Origin: an uncultured Prevotellaceae bacterium
Lineage (GTDB): Bacteria > Bacteroidota > Bacteroidia > Bacteroidales > Bacteroidaceae
DNA length: 40,520 nucleotides
Assembly (NCBI GenBank): GCA_900316445.1
Contig: ONCZ01000066.1
Location: 1 to 40,520, forward strand
Direction of reading: 5' to 3'
Shown: in pieces, positions 23,622 through 31,878 of the stretch
Numbering within the stretch: the stretch's first letter is position 1
Layout: every line of letters starts with the position of its first letter
Notes under the pieces: generated by a model
The model's input: only the letters and a program-made list of their open reading frames with translations
Told to the model about the DNA's origin: nothing
Databases searched by the model: none
Translations under genes and position numbers: made by a program

Positions 23622-23660
23622 AAAAGCGCAATAAAAACGATTAATTTAGATTTTTTATAA
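23622..23660. repeat. right attachment site (attR)
   Basis: Direct copy of 12249-12287 with one mismatch (G at 23639). Beyond it the sequence returns to host composition and runs into the fur-like gene promoter. Confidence 0.88.
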
Positions 23661-23691
23661 ATAAACTATCGTCTGTCTCTTTGAAAATGTG

Positions 23692-23699
23692 TACCTTTG
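23692..23699 (+). promoter_or_regulatory. -7 box of the fur-like/purA/hisS operon
   Basis: TACCTTTG, an exact TAnnTTTG match, 31 bases before the fur-like start and 31 bases right of attR. A -33 partner is not clear, so element integration may have changed the upstream promoter context. Confidence 0.55.
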
Positions 23700-23730
23700 T
23701 GCGGTTTTCAAGGAAACGACAGAATTAACG

Positions 23731-24225
23731 ATGGCTATTTCGAACAAGGAAAGCGTAATCAGCGCCGTAGAGCGTATCTTGGACAACTATCTTGAGATGA
23801 ACAATCATCGCAAGACGTTGGAACGCTATACCATCCTTCGGGCCATCTATAACATCAACGGTCATTTCACGTTGGAGGAACTCAATGCGAGGCTTCTCAA
23901 GGAAATGAATTTCCACGTGAGCAGGGCCACGATGTACAATACACTCAACTTGTTTATGGAACTGCGCCTTGTAATCCGTCACCGTTTCCAGGGAACGACG
24001 AAATATGAGGCTTGTTACGACAACACCAGCCATTGTCATCAGATATGTACGATGTGTGGAAAGGTGAGTGAGGTCAAGTCGGCAGAGATTAGTGAGGCTG
24101 TGGAGAATATGCAGACAAAGAGGTTCCGTAAGGACGGCTTCACGCTTTATGTTTATGGGGTGTGCAGCACCTGCCAGGCAAAGATCACAAAACGGAAGAA
24201 ACAGAAGACAAATGTAAAACGATAG
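23731..24225 (+). CDS. Fur family transcriptional regulator
   Basis: 164 aa from MAISNKESVISAVER; an upstream GTG (23689) lies at the promoter and is not a likely start. The winged-helix DNA-binding domain is visible (HFTLEELNARLLKEMNFHVS, RATMYNTLNLFMELRLVIRH), followed by the dimerisation domain with HCHQICTMCGKVSEV and VCSTC, the two CxxC pairs of the structural zinc site. Which metal or signal it senses (Fe, Zn or peroxide) cannot be told. First gene of a tight operon: purA starts 3 bp after its stop. Confidence 0.9.
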   Translation: MAISNKESVISAVERILDNYLEMNNHRKTLERYTILRAIYNINGHFTLEELNARLLKEMNFHVSRATMYNTLNLFMELRLVIRHRFQGTTKYEACYDNTSHCHQICTMCGKVSEVKSAEISEAVENMQTKRFRKDGFTLYVYGVCSTCQAKITKRKKQKTNVKR

Positions 24226-24228
24226 ATT

Positions 24229-25500
24229 ATGAACAAAGGAAAAGTTGATGTCCTGTTGGGTTTGCAATGGGGCGACGAGGGAAAAGGTAAGGTGGTCGAT
24301 GTGCTGACCCCGAAGTACGATGTGGTGGCCCGTTTCCAGGGCGGCCCTAATGCCGGCCATACACTGGAATTTGAAGGTCAGAAGTATGTCCTGCGCTCGA
24401 TTCCATCGGGCATCTTCCAGGGTGGTAAGGTGAACATCATCGGTAATGGTGTGGTGCTCGCTCCGGATCTCTTTATGGATGAGGCCAAGGCTCTCGAGGC
24501 CAGCGGTCACGACTTGCACTCACGTCTGCATATCTCGAAGAAGGCTCATCTCATTATGCCTACTCATCGTGTGCTTGATGCTGCCTATGAGGCTCAGAAA
24601 GGAAAGAATAAGGTTGGTACTACTGGTAAGGGTATCGGCCCGACCTATACCGATAAAATCAGCCGTAATGGTCTGCGTGTTGGTGATATCCTCGAGAACT
24701 TCCCAGAGAAGTATGCCAAGGCCAAGGCTCGTCACGAGGCTATCTTGAAGTCGCTGAACTTTGAGTACGATATCACAGAGGTTGAAAAGAAGTGGCTTGA
24801 GGGTGTTGAATACCTTCGCCAATTCCCCATCGTGGACTCTGAGCATGAGATCAACAATATCCTCAAGAGCGGCAAGAGCGTGCTTTGTGAGGGTGCCCAG
24901 GGTACAATGCTCGACATAGACTTCGGCAGCTATCCGTTCGTTACCTCTTCCAATACCATCTGCGCTGGTGCCTGCACAGGTCTGGGTATCGGCCCGAACA
25001 AGATCGGTGATGTCTATGGTATTATGAAGGCTTATTGCACACGTGTTGGTGCTGGTCCGTTCCCCACGGAGTTGTTTGATGAAACGGGCAAGACCATTCG
25101 TGACTTAGGTCATGAGTATGGTGCTGTGACTGGTCGTGAACGCCGTTGTGGATGGATCGACCTTGTGGCCTTGAAGTATTCTATCATGGTAAATGGTGTC
25201 ACTCAACTGATTATGATGAAGAGTGACGTGCTTGACGGCTTCGATACCATCAAGGCCTGCGTCGCCTATAAGCAGAATGGCGTTGAAATCGACTATTTCC
25301 CCTATGACATCGAGGAGGGCATCGAACCTGTCTATCAGGAACTTCCCGGATGGAAGACGGATATGACAAAGTTCACCTCTGAGGACCAGTTCCCGAAGGA
25401 GTTCAAGGATTATATCGCATTCCTGGAGGCTCAGCTCGAGACTCCCATTAAGATTATTTCCATTGGTCCAGACCGCGACCAGACAATTGTTCGTAAATAA
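24229..25500 (+). CDS. purA: adenylosuccinate synthetase
   Basis: Joins IMP and aspartate with GTP hydrolysis to adenylosuccinate, the first committed step to AMP. The N-terminal [14 protein letters not shown] loop, [34 protein letters not shown] and the Arg-rich [18 protein letters not shown] segment are all diagnostic. 423 aa is the usual length. It starts 3 bp after the fur-like gene and ends 2 bp before hisS, so a single transcript is likely. Confidence 0.97.
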   Translation: MNKGKVDVLLGLQWGDEGKGKVVDVLTPKYDVVARFQGGPNAGHTLEFEGQKYVLRSIPSGIFQGGKVNIIGNGVVLAPDLFMDEAKALEASGHDLHSRLHISKKAHLIMPTHRVLDAAYEAQKGKNKVGTTGKGIGPTYTDKISRNGLRVGDILENFPEKYAKAKARHEAILKSLNFEYDITEVEKKWLEGVEYLRQFPIVDSEHEINNILKSGKSVLCEGAQGTMLDIDFGSYPFVTSSNTICAGACTGLGIGPNKIGDVYGIMKAYCTRVGAGPFPTELFDETGKTIRDLGHEYGAVTGRERRCGWIDLVALKYSIMVNGVTQLIMMKSDVLDGFDTIKACVAYKQNGVEIDYFPYDIEEGIEPVYQELPGWKTDMTKFTSEDQFPKEFKDYIAFLEAQLETPIKIISIGPDRDQTIVRK

Positions 25501-25502
25501 AT

Positions 25503-26861
25503 ATGGCAAAACCAAGTATTCCAAAAGGTACGCGCGACTTCTCCCCATTGGAGATGGCGAAGCGCAACTATATCTTCGACACCATCAAACAGGTGTATCA
25601 ACTCTATGGCTTCCAGCAGATAGAGACGCCGGCGATGGAAACACTCGGCACGCTGATGGGTAAGTACGGCGAAGAGGGCGATAAACTGCTTTTCAAAGTG
25701 CTGAACTCCGGTGACTGTCTGGCTAAGGTGACAGACGAGGAACTGAAAGAGCGTAATGCCCTCCATCTGGCTGCAAAGATGTGTGAGAAAGGTCTGCGTT
25801 ATGACCTCACTGTGCCCTTTGCCCGTTATGTGGTGATGCACCGTGAGGAGCTCCAGTTGCCATTCAAACGTTACCAGATGCAGCCGGTATGGCGTGCAGA
25901 CCGTCCGCAGAAAGGCCGTTACCGTGAGTTCTGGCAGTTCGATGGTGACATCGTAGGCTCTGACTCTCTCTTGAATGAGGTGGAACTGATGCAGATTGTT
26001 GATACGGTTTTCAGCCGCTTTGGCGTCCGTGTGCAGATTAAGATCAACAACCGCAAGATCCTTACGGGAATTGCCGAAGTCATCGGTGCTGCGGATAAGA
26101 TCGTGGATATCACTGTTGCCATCGATAAACTCGATAAAATCGGGCTTGACAACGTGAACCAGGAACTGCGTGAGGATGGTCTCTCCGAGGAGCAGATTGC
26201 CAAACTCCAGCCCATCATCTCCCTCGAAGGCTCCAACGACGAGAAACTCGATACCATCGCCGAAGTTCTTGCATCGAGCGAGATAGGTCTGAAGGGAGTG
26301 GAGGAGAGCCGTTATATCCTCGATACCTTAAAGAAGACGGGATTGAAGAACGAGATCCAACTCGATCTCACCTTGGCTCGTGGTCTGAACTACTACACAG
26401 GTGCTATCTTCGAAGTGAAGGCTCTCGATGTGCAGATTGGTTCCATCACTGGTGGTGGTCGTTATGACAACCTCACTGGCATATTCGGTATGCCAGGTAT
26501 CTCTGGTGTCGGCATATCTTTCGGTGTAGACCGTATCTTCGATGTACTCAACGCCCTCGACTGCTATCCTTCTGATGCTGTCAACGGCACCCAACTGCTC
26601 TTCATCAACTTCGGTGAGAAAGAGACGGCCTATTGTCTGCCCGCTGTGGCTAAGGCTCGTGAGGCTGGCATCCGTACGGAGATCTTCCCCGACAGCACGA
26701 AGATGAAGAAACAGATGTCTTATGCCAACGCCAAGCAGATTCCGTTTGTCGCTCTGGCTGGTGAGAACGAGATGTCAGAGGGTAAGTTTACCTTGAAGAA
26801 TATGTTGACAGGAGAACAGCAACTCCTTGCTATTGAGGAACTTATTGAAAAGGTTAAATAG
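25503..26861 (+). CDS. hisS: histidyl-tRNA synthetase
   Basis: Class II aminoacyl-tRNA synthetase charging tRNA-His. Diagnostic parts: N-terminal [20 protein letters not shown], motif 2 [19 protein letters not shown], and the His-binding [14 protein letters not shown] with [12 protein letters not shown] and [10 protein letters not shown] (motif 3). The C-terminal anticodon-binding domain ([20 protein letters not shown]) completes 452 aa, a normal length. It starts 2 bp after purA and is followed by the CE12 esterase after 3 bp. Confidence 0.97.
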   Translation: MAKPSIPKGTRDFSPLEMAKRNYIFDTIKQVYQLYGFQQIETPAMETLGTLMGKYGEEGDKLLFKVLNSGDCLAKVTDEELKERNALHLAAKMCEKGLRYDLTVPFARYVVMHREELQLPFKRYQMQPVWRADRPQKGRYREFWQFDGDIVGSDSLLNEVELMQIVDTVFSRFGVRVQIKINNRKILTGIAEVIGAADKIVDITVAIDKLDKIGLDNVNQELREDGLSEEQIAKLQPIISLEGSNDEKLDTIAEVLASSEIGLKGVEESRYILDTLKKTGLKNEIQLDLTLARGLNYYTGAIFEVKALDVQIGSITGGGRYDNLTGIFGMPGISGVGISFGVDRIFDVLNALDCYPSDAVNGTQLLFINFGEKETAYCLPAVAKAREAGIRTEIFPDSTKMKKQMSYANAKQIPFVALAGENEMSEGKFTLKNMLTGEQQLLAIEELIEKVK

Positions 26862-26864
26862 AAG

Positions 26865-27710
26865 ATGATGAAAAGTCTGAAGGTTCTAATTTGTGTCATC
26901 TGCGTCATCTGCGGCTTCATCGCTGCCACACCCGACAAGACCACTACAATCTTCGTGGTTGGCGATTCTACCGCAGCTAATAAGGACACTACCGGTGGAA
27001 AGGTGGAGCGTGGTTGGGGTATGATGCTCCAACAGTGCTTCGATGCCGATTTCATCGTAGTTGACAACCACGCCGTGAATGGCCGTTCCTCGAAGAGTTT
27101 CCTTGATGAGGGTCGTTGGGATAAGGTTTTGGAGAAGATTCAGCCGGGCGATTACGTACTCATTCAGTTTGGCCATAACGATGAAAAGGCACAGCCTGCC
27201 CGTCATACCGATCCAGGTTCTACATTCGACTATAATCTCGCCCGTTATGTCCGTGAGACGAGGGAGAAAGGTGGTATCCCTGTGCTGATGAACGCTGTGG
27301 CTCGTCGCAATTTCTTCATTATGCCGCCTGAGGTGGCTGACGATGAGCAGTTGCGTAACACTATCTTCAGCGATACGGAACACCTTGTCGAAGGTGATAC
27401 GCTCAACGACACTCACGGCCTCTATCGTGTGGCTCCCCGTGATGTGGCGCGTCGTATGAACTGCCATTTCATCGATGCCAACCGCATCACCGAAGACCTT
27501 GAGAAACGTCTTGGTCGTGAGGGCTCCAAGAAACTCCATATGTGGTTCCGTCCCGGAGAGGAACCCAGCCTCCCCCAAGGCAAGCAGGACAATACACATT
27601 ATAATATATATGGTGCCCAGGTCGTTGCTAACCTTCTTGCCGATGCCCTTTGTGAGGAAATTCCCGTACTCAAGCCCTATCGTGTGAAGGGAGTCCAGAA
27701 CGCGAAATAA
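26865..27710 (+). CDS. rhamnogalacturonan acetylesterase-like SGNH hydrolase (CE12)
   Basis: 281 aa, exported by an N-terminal signal peptide. The SGNH motifs are in order: GDSTAANKDTTGG (nucleophile Ser), NGRSSKSFLDEGRW, QFGHNDEK (block III Asn) and the catalytic Asp/His DNTHYNIYGA near the C-terminus. Block order and spacing fit CE12 pectin deacetylases. It probably removes acetyl groups from plant cell-wall pectin in the periplasm. It follows hisS after 3 bp, so a carbohydrate enzyme sits at the end of a housekeeping operon. The signal peptide is encoded by the short tandem repeat GTCATCTGC (26895-26912). Confidence 0.88.
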   Translation: MMKSLKVLICVICVICGFIAATPDKTTTIFVVGDSTAANKDTTGGKVERGWGMMLQQCFDADFIVVDNHAVNGRSSKSFLDEGRWDKVLEKIQPGDYVLIQFGHNDEKAQPARHTDPGSTFDYNLARYVRETREKGGIPVLMNAVARRNFFIMPPEVADDEQLRNTIFSDTEHLVEGDTLNDTHGLYRVAPRDVARRMNCHFIDANRITEDLEKRLGREGSKKLHMWFRPGEEPSLPQGKQDNTHYNIYGAQVVANLLADALCEEIPVLKPYRVKGVQNAK

Positions 27711-27732
27711 GTTAAACATATATAAAATGACA

Positions 27733-27768
27733 ATTAATCCTGCAAAATAGTTGCGGGATTAATTTTTT
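27733..27768 (+). terminator. terminator of the fur-like/purA/hisS/CE12 operon
   Basis: ATTAATCCTGCAA and TTGCGGGATTAAT form a 13-bp stem (one G-U) with a 5-base loop, followed by six T. It overlaps the next promoter's -33 region. Confidence 0.8.
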
Positions 27769-27781
27769 ATACGTATCTTTG
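27751..27781 (+). promoter_or_regulatory. reverse-rubrerythrin promoter
   Basis: TTG (27751-27753) and TATCTTTG (27774-27781) are separated by 20 bases, matching the Bacteroidota layout. The right arm of the upstream terminator stem lies within it. Confidence 0.6.
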
Positions 27782-27833
27782 CGGTGATAATGTAACTATA
27801 TTTTTTATTTAACTAAAAAAGACAAATACGATT

Positions 27834-28391
27834 ATGAAGAAAAAGTTCATTTGCGCCGTTTGTGGATATATCTACGAAGGCGATGCAGCACCCGAGAAGT
27901 GCCCCATCTGTAAGGCTCCCGCATCAAAGTTCTCTGAGTTGAAAGACGAAGGTGAGACCACGTATGCTACCGTTCACCGCATTGGCGACGGCAAACCCGA
28001 GGGTGTGTCACAGGAGATGATTGACGACCTGCGCAACCACTTCAATGGTGAGTGCAGTGAGGTTGGTATGTATCTGGCTATGGCTCGTCAGGCTGACCGC
28101 GAGGGCTATCCCGAGATTGCCGAGGCTTTCAAGCGCTATGCCTTTGAGGAGGCTGACCACGCCTCTCGTTTCGCAGAGCTGCTGGGTGAGTGCGTATGGG
28201 ACACCAAGACGAACCTCGAGAAGCGTGCTGCTGCTGAGGCTGGTGCCTGCGAGGACAAGTTCCGTATCGCCAAGAACGCCAAGGCAGCCGGCTTCGATGC
28301 CATCCACGACACCGTTCACGAGATGGCTAAGGACGAGGCCCGTCACGGTGCAGGCTTCGCCGGACTTCTGAAGCGCTACTTCGGAAAGTAA
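27834..28391 (+). CDS. reverse rubrerythrin (rubredoxin-ferritin-like protein, NADH peroxidase type)
   Basis: 185 aa. An N-terminal rubredoxin-like iron site ([21 protein letters not shown], Cys6/9 and Cys22/25) precedes a ferritin-like four-helix diiron domain with ExxH motifs ([29 protein letters not shown]). The rubredoxin-first order is the reverse of classical rubrerythrin. Members reduce hydrogen peroxide in the cytosol of anaerobes. It has its own promoter and no partner gene. Confidence 0.93.
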   Translation: MKKKFICAVCGYIYEGDAAPEKCPICKAPASKFSELKDEGETTYATVHRIGDGKPEGVSQEMIDDLRNHFNGECSEVGMYLAMARQADREGYPEIAEAFKRYAFEEADHASRFAELLGECVWDTKTNLEKRAAAEAGACEDKFRIAKNAKAAGFDAIHDTVHEMAKDEARHGAGFAGLLKRYFGK

Positions 28392-28410
28392 CAGGGTATT
28401 TTTTTAGACA

Positions 28411-28482
28411 ACGAATTACACGAATTTCACGAATTGAAGCTGTGCAATCAGTGGATTAATTCGTTTAATTCGTGTAATTCGT
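28411..28482. repeat. modular inverted repeat built from CACGAATT units
   Basis: 25-base arms (28411-28435 and 28458-28482) pair at 23 of 25 positions around a 22-base loop. Each arm is three copies of a CGAATT-type unit. It sits between the reverse rubrerythrin and beta-helix genes. A second element of the same architecture with a different unit lies at 38517-38585. It may terminate transcription. Confidence 0.6.
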
Positions 28483-28528
28483 GGTTTTTAATACAATAAT
28501 AAGCGTTATTGTCCGTTTTATCATTACG

Positions 28529-29869
28529 ATGAAACGGATTTTTTATGTTCTTACGATAGTATGTTGCCTTGTGGCTTGTCAGGATGATGATAAATTCTCG
28601 ACAAGCACAGGTCTGCGTCTGACCTTCCCGGAGGATACGTTGAAGATGGACACTATCTTCAGCCGTACCCCCTCGTCAACCTATACCTTCTGGGTGTATA
28701 ATCAGAATGATACGGGCATCCGTATGGAACGTGTCCGTCTTCGTCGTGGCAACCAGACAGGCTATCGGGTGAACGTTGACGGCATCTATCTCGACAATGC
28801 CAATGGTTCCCAGACATCCGATGTGGAGATACGCCGCAATGACAGCATTCTCGTCTTTGTGGAACTGACTGCCAGCGAGACGGGACAGCAGGAGCCCGTG
28901 CTCTTGGAAGACGACCTGGTGTTCATCCACGAGAGCGGTGTCGAACAGAAAGTCTGTCTGCAAGCCTGGGTGTGGGATGCGAAGAAACTCTATTCGCCAG
29001 TGATTTCGAAGGATTCTGTCATTGAGTCTTCTGTGCCGCTGATTATCTTCGGCGATCTGAAAGTGGAGGAGGGCGTTACGCTGACCATCAGGAATACGAC
29101 GCTATACTTCCACGACAGTTCTGGGCTCGACGTCTATGGCACCTTACACACAGAAGACTGTGTGATGCGTGGCGACCGTCTCGATGATATGTTTGACTAT
29201 CTGCCTTACGATCGTGTCAGCGGTCAGTGGAACGGTATCCGTATCCGTGAGACCTCTAAGGACAATCAGTTCCTTAGGACGGAGATACGTAATCCGCTCT
29301 ATGGTGTCGTCTGTGATTCTGCAGCGTTGGATACGGATCGTTATCGCCTGGAGATGGAACAGTGCGTCATCCATAACTGCGAGGGTGCAGGTCTGACGAC
29401 CGTTAATTCCCATATCTATCTGGATCATTGTCAGCTGACGAACACGGGAGGCGACTGCTTTGCTATTTACGGTGGAATCGCAGAAATCTGGCAATGTACG
29501 TTCGGACAGTTCTATCCGTTCTCGGCTGATCGTGGTGCGGCCTTCCGCTTCACCAATTTCTACGGTGAAAGCGACTTCCCGGTCTTCGTGTATTGTGCCG
29601 GTTCCATTATGACAGGCTATGCCGACGATGTGGTGATGGCTGAGATGCGTAGTGAAGAGCCCAGTTCCTTCGATTATGAGTTTAACAATTGTCTGTTGCG
29701 TACCCCAGAAGTGGAAGATGATCCCGATCGTTTCATCGATATCATCTGGGAGACACCCAAAGATTCCATCGAGGGAAAGAAGCACTTCGTGAAGATTGAT
29801 GAAGACAATCTCATCTACGACTTCCATCTTGACTCCCTGTCCACCGCCAAGGGCTTGGGATGTTACTAA
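28529..29869 (+). CDS. lipoprotein with predicted right-handed beta-helix
   Basis: 446 aa from MKRIFYVLTIVCCLVACQDDD, which has a lipobox-like LVAC with the acylated Cys at residue 17; the upstream GTG at 28481 overlaps the inverted repeat and is unlikely. The middle contains short repeated strands with Asn ladders and parallel-beta-helix character (LDVYGTLHTEDCVMRGDRLD; CVIHNCEGAGLTTVNSHIYL; DHCQLTNTGGDCFAIYGGIA). Probably surface- or periplasm-anchored. Binding or catalytic role unknown; it resembles lipoproteins of Bacteroidales that I cannot name further. Confidence 0.75.
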   Translation: MKRIFYVLTIVCCLVACQDDDKFSTSTGLRLTFPEDTLKMDTIFSRTPSSTYTFWVYNQNDTGIRMERVRLRRGNQTGYRVNVDGIYLDNANGSQTSDVEIRRNDSILVFVELTASETGQQEPVLLEDDLVFIHESGVEQKVCLQAWVWDAKKLYSPVISKDSVIESSVPLIIFGDLKVEEGVTLTIRNTTLYFHDSSGLDVYGTLHTEDCVMRGDRLDDMFDYLPYDRVSGQWNGIRIRETSKDNQFLRTEIRNPLYGVVCDSAALDTDRYRLEMEQCVIHNCEGAGLTTVNSHIYLDHCQLTNTGGDCFAIYGGIAEIWQCTFGQFYPFSADRGAAFRFTNFYGESDFPVFVYCAGSIMTGYADDVVMAEMRSEEPSSFDYEFNNCLLRTPEVEDDPDRFIDIIWETPKDSIEGKKHFVKIDEDNLIYDFHLDSLSTAKGLGCY

Positions 29870-29875
29870 GATTTA

Positions 29876-30349
29876 TTAGAATTCAGCGAAGGTCAGGGGC
29901 ATCAGTTTCCTGATTCCATCGATGACGTAGATGCTACGCCGTCCGTAGAGCAGAATACGGATGGGATGCTTGGCACGGGTTTCCGACTCGATGATTACTT
30001 GTCGGCAACTGCCACAGGGACCCGTAGGCTCTTCCGTCAGTTCACCGTCAGTCCCTCTGGCGGCGATGGCAAGCACTTCGACAGCACAGTCAGGATATTG
30101 TGCTCCGGCAGCAAACAGGGCCGTTCGTTCGGCACAGAGTCCCGATGGATAGGCGGCATTCTCCTGGTTACAACCAATCACTACCTCACCGTTCTCCAAC
30201 AGTACGGCAGCGCCGACACAGAAGTGGGAATAGGGGGCATAACTGCGACTGGTGGCTTCGATGGCCTGTTCTAACAACTGGCGCTCAGCGGCACTGAGTT
30301 CCTCCATCTGACATTCCTGAATGACCGATTTTAGCTCTACTTCCTTCAT
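29876..30349 (-). CDS. cdd: cytidine deaminase
   Basis: Hydrolyses cytidine and deoxycytidine to uridine forms in pyrimidine salvage. 157 aa from MKEVELKSVIQ; an upstream Met (30397) would overlap the promoter. The zinc motif GLCAERTALFAAG (Cys-Ala-Glu with catalytic Glu) and GPCGSCRQVI (PCxxC) are intact, as is the nucleoside-binding SYAPYSHFCVGAAV. It converges with the beta-helix lipoprotein gene (6 bp apart) and is divergent from the glucosaminidase gene. Confidence 0.95.
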   Translation of the reverse strand: MKEVELKSVIQECQMEELSAAERQLLEQAIEATSRSYAPYSHFCVGAAVLLENGEVVIGCNQENAAYPSGLCAERTALFAAGAQYPDCAVEVLAIAARGTDGELTEEPTGPCGSCRQVIIESETRAKHPIRILLYGRRSIYVIDGIRKLMPLTFAEF

Positions 30350-30367
30350 AGATTGAATATTTTTGTG

Positions 30368-30375
30368 CAAAAATA
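30368..30375 (-). promoter_or_regulatory. cdd -7 box
   Basis: TATTTTTG on the minus strand, matching TAnnTTTG, 19 bases before the cdd start. Confidence 0.5.
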
Positions 30376-30397
30376 CGAATAATTCGAGAGAATTCAC

Positions 30398-30405
30398 TAC
30401 TTTTG
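30398..30405 (+). promoter_or_regulatory. glucosaminidase gene -7 box
   Basis: TACTTTTG, matching TAnnTTTG, 17 bases before the start codon. Divergent from the cdd promoter. Confidence 0.5.
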
Positions 30406-30421
30406 CACAAATTTTTATCGT

Positions 30422-31327
30422 ATGAGGAAGTTTTTTGTATCAATAGCCCTGCTGACGGCCCTTCAGCTTCAGGCTCAGACAAGCTGGAACCAGACCTATC
30501 AGCAGTATATCAACCAATATAAGGATATCGCCATCGAACAGATGCAGCGTTACCATATCCCGGCATCTATCACCCTGGCCCAAGGACTTTTCGAGAGTGG
30601 GGCAGGTAGGAGTGAACTGGCACGCAAGGGGAATAACCACTTCGGAATCAAATGTAACGGTTGGAGCGGTCGACGCATCTATCACGATGACGATGAGCGG
30701 AACGAGTGTTTCCGTTCCTATGACAATGCCTACGAGTCGTATGAGGATCATTCGAAGTTCCTCACCGGTAGCCAGCGTTACCGTTCCTTATTCAAGTTGA
30801 AGATCACAGACTATAAGGGCTGGGCGAAGGGATTGAAGGCTGCAGGCTATGCCACCAATCCGCAGTATGCTCAGAAACTGATAGACATCATCCAGTTGTA
30901 TAAGCTCTATCGCTATGACTCGGCCAAGGATTATGATAAGTTTATGGCCGAACATACGAAAAGCACCGTTAATAGTGCCTCTCTGCATACTATCAAGATC
31001 TTCAATAAGAACTACTACGTCATTGCCCGTCGTGGGGATACCTTCAAGTCGATTGCCGATGAAATCGATATCAGTTACAAGAAACTCGCCAAATACAACG
31101 AACGTGACAAGAACGCTGCATTGGATGAGGGAGAGATCATCTGGCTGAAAAAGAAGCAGACGAAGGCACCGAAGGACTACAAGGGCCGGTTGCATTATGT
31201 CCGTAACGGGGAGTCGATGTACAGCATCGCGCAGAAGTACGGCATCCGCCTGAAGAACCTCTACAAGATGAACCATCTCTCGCCCGACTACCAGATTAGA
31301 GTGGGAGATACTCTTAGATTGAGGTAG
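30422..31327 (+). CDS. exported glucosaminidase (GH73) with two LysM domains
   Basis: 301 aa with a signal peptide (MRKFFVSIALLTALQLQAQ). Residues of about 30-160 form a GH73/glucosaminidase domain: PASITLAQGLFESGAGRSEL with the catalytic Glu, then ARKGNNHFGIKCNGWSGRRI, FRSYDNAYESYEDHSKFL and AAGYATNPQYAQKLI. LysM domains follow at about 198-240 (ARRGDTFKSIADEIDISYKK) and 256-300 (VRNGESMYSIAQKYGIRLKN). Cleaves the peptidoglycan glycan backbone; LysM binds it. Works in the periplasm in cell-wall remodelling. Confidence 0.93.
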   Translation: MRKFFVSIALLTALQLQAQTSWNQTYQQYINQYKDIAIEQMQRYHIPASITLAQGLFESGAGRSELARKGNNHFGIKCNGWSGRRIYHDDDERNECFRSYDNAYESYEDHSKFLTGSQRYRSLFKLKITDYKGWAKGLKAAGYATNPQYAQKLIDIIQLYKLYRYDSAKDYDKFMAEHTKSTVNSASLHTIKIFNKNYYVIARRGDTFKSIADEIDISYKKLAKYNERDKNAALDEGEIIWLKKKQTKAPKDYKGRLHYVRNGESMYSIAQKYGIRLKNLYKMNHLSPDYQIRVGDTLRLR

Positions 31328-31344
31328 GAAGCCTCTGAGTAACA

Positions 31345-31462
31345 GTTTCTCCCCCTGAGTAGGGGGAGTTAGAGGGGGTCTGAGCAAGGGCAAGTCAGAG
31401 GCTATGCTTGAGGATGACCAGACCACCCCGCCCTGACGGGCACCCCTCCTACTCAGGAGGGG
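31345..31462. repeat. pair of GC-rich palindromic repeats before the tRNA cluster
   Basis: A minus-oriented copy (about 31349-31381; CTCCCCCTACTCAGGGGGAG on the minus strand) and a plus-oriented copy (31411-31462, ending CCCCTCCTACTCAGGAGGGG) face each other. The plus copy is shared with the helicase gene (6271-6290). Between converging transcripts they probably also act as terminators. Confidence 0.65.
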
Positions 31463-31467
31463 AAAAG

Positions 31468-31538
31468 AGCGGAATACGGGAATCGAACCCGCCTCCCAGG
31501 CTTGGGAAGCCCGTGCACTACCGATGTGCTAATTCCGC
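31468..31538 (-). tRNA. tRNA-Gly (anticodon CCC)
   Basis: On the minus strand the acceptor stem GCGGAAT/ATTCCGC, D arm GCAC/GTGC, anticodon stem CGGGC/GCCTG with loop TTCCCAA, and T arm GCGGG-TTCGATT-CCCGT are all formed. CCA is not encoded. Confidence 0.93.
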
Positions 31539-31567
31539 AAAATAATAAAGTTTCCTGATTTCTTTTG

Positions 31568-31640
<73 letters not shown>

Positions 31641-31655
31641 AACCTCTTGTGTTTG

Positions 31656-31728
31656 TACACCCGCAGGGGCTCGAACCCTGGACACCCTGATTAAGAGTCA
31701 GGTGCTCTACCAACTGAGCTACGGGTGC
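31656..31728 (-). tRNA. tRNA-Lys (anticodon CTT), copy 1
   Basis: Acceptor GCACCCG/CGGGTGT with discriminator A, anticodon loop CTCTTAA on stem CCTGA/TCAGG, T arm CAGGG-TTCGAGC-CCCTG. Identical to the next tRNA, 116 bp away. Confidence 0.95.
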
Positions 31729-31771
31729 ATCAAAAATTTCAAAAAGAAAGGAGGGTCGCTTGCCTCCTCTG

Positions 31772-31844
31772 TACACCCGCAGGGGCTCGAACCCTGGACA
31801 CCCTGATTAAGAGTCAGGTGCTCTACCAACTGAGCTACGGGTGC
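31772..31844 (-). tRNA. tRNA-Lys (anticodon CTT), copy 2
   Basis: Same 73-base sequence as copy 1, first in transcription order. The cluster order on the minus strand is Lys-Lys-Thr-Gly, 34 bases after the DUF5687 gene. Confidence 0.95.
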
Positions 31845-31878
31845 ATCTTTTCTTTTTGGGGATTTTCTTCCAAAAAAG

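Larger units (their letters stand above)
12249..23660. mobile_element. integrated element of about 11.4 kb (tyrosine integrase, phage-like replication genes)
   Basis: The segment is flanked by a 39-bp direct repeat, has arm-type 13-bp repeats at both ends and carries a tyrosine integrase next to the right end. It is visibly more AT-rich than both flanks and interrupts what was probably a direct AlkD-like/fur-like junction. Contents: ParB-like protein, unknown 287-aa protein, broken DUF3871 gene, serine recombinase, four-gene cargo operon, and a phage-like replication block with in-frame amber codons. I see no relaxase, VirB/Tra gene, capsid, portal or terminase. It is therefore an integrative element without its own transfer or packaging genes: an IME-like element, decayed phage or phage satellite. 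Confidence 0.88.

Noticed and set aside
12249-23660. Conjugative transposon or complete prophage
   Set aside because: No relaxase, coupling protein, Tra, capsid, portal or terminase gene is visible despite the integrase.
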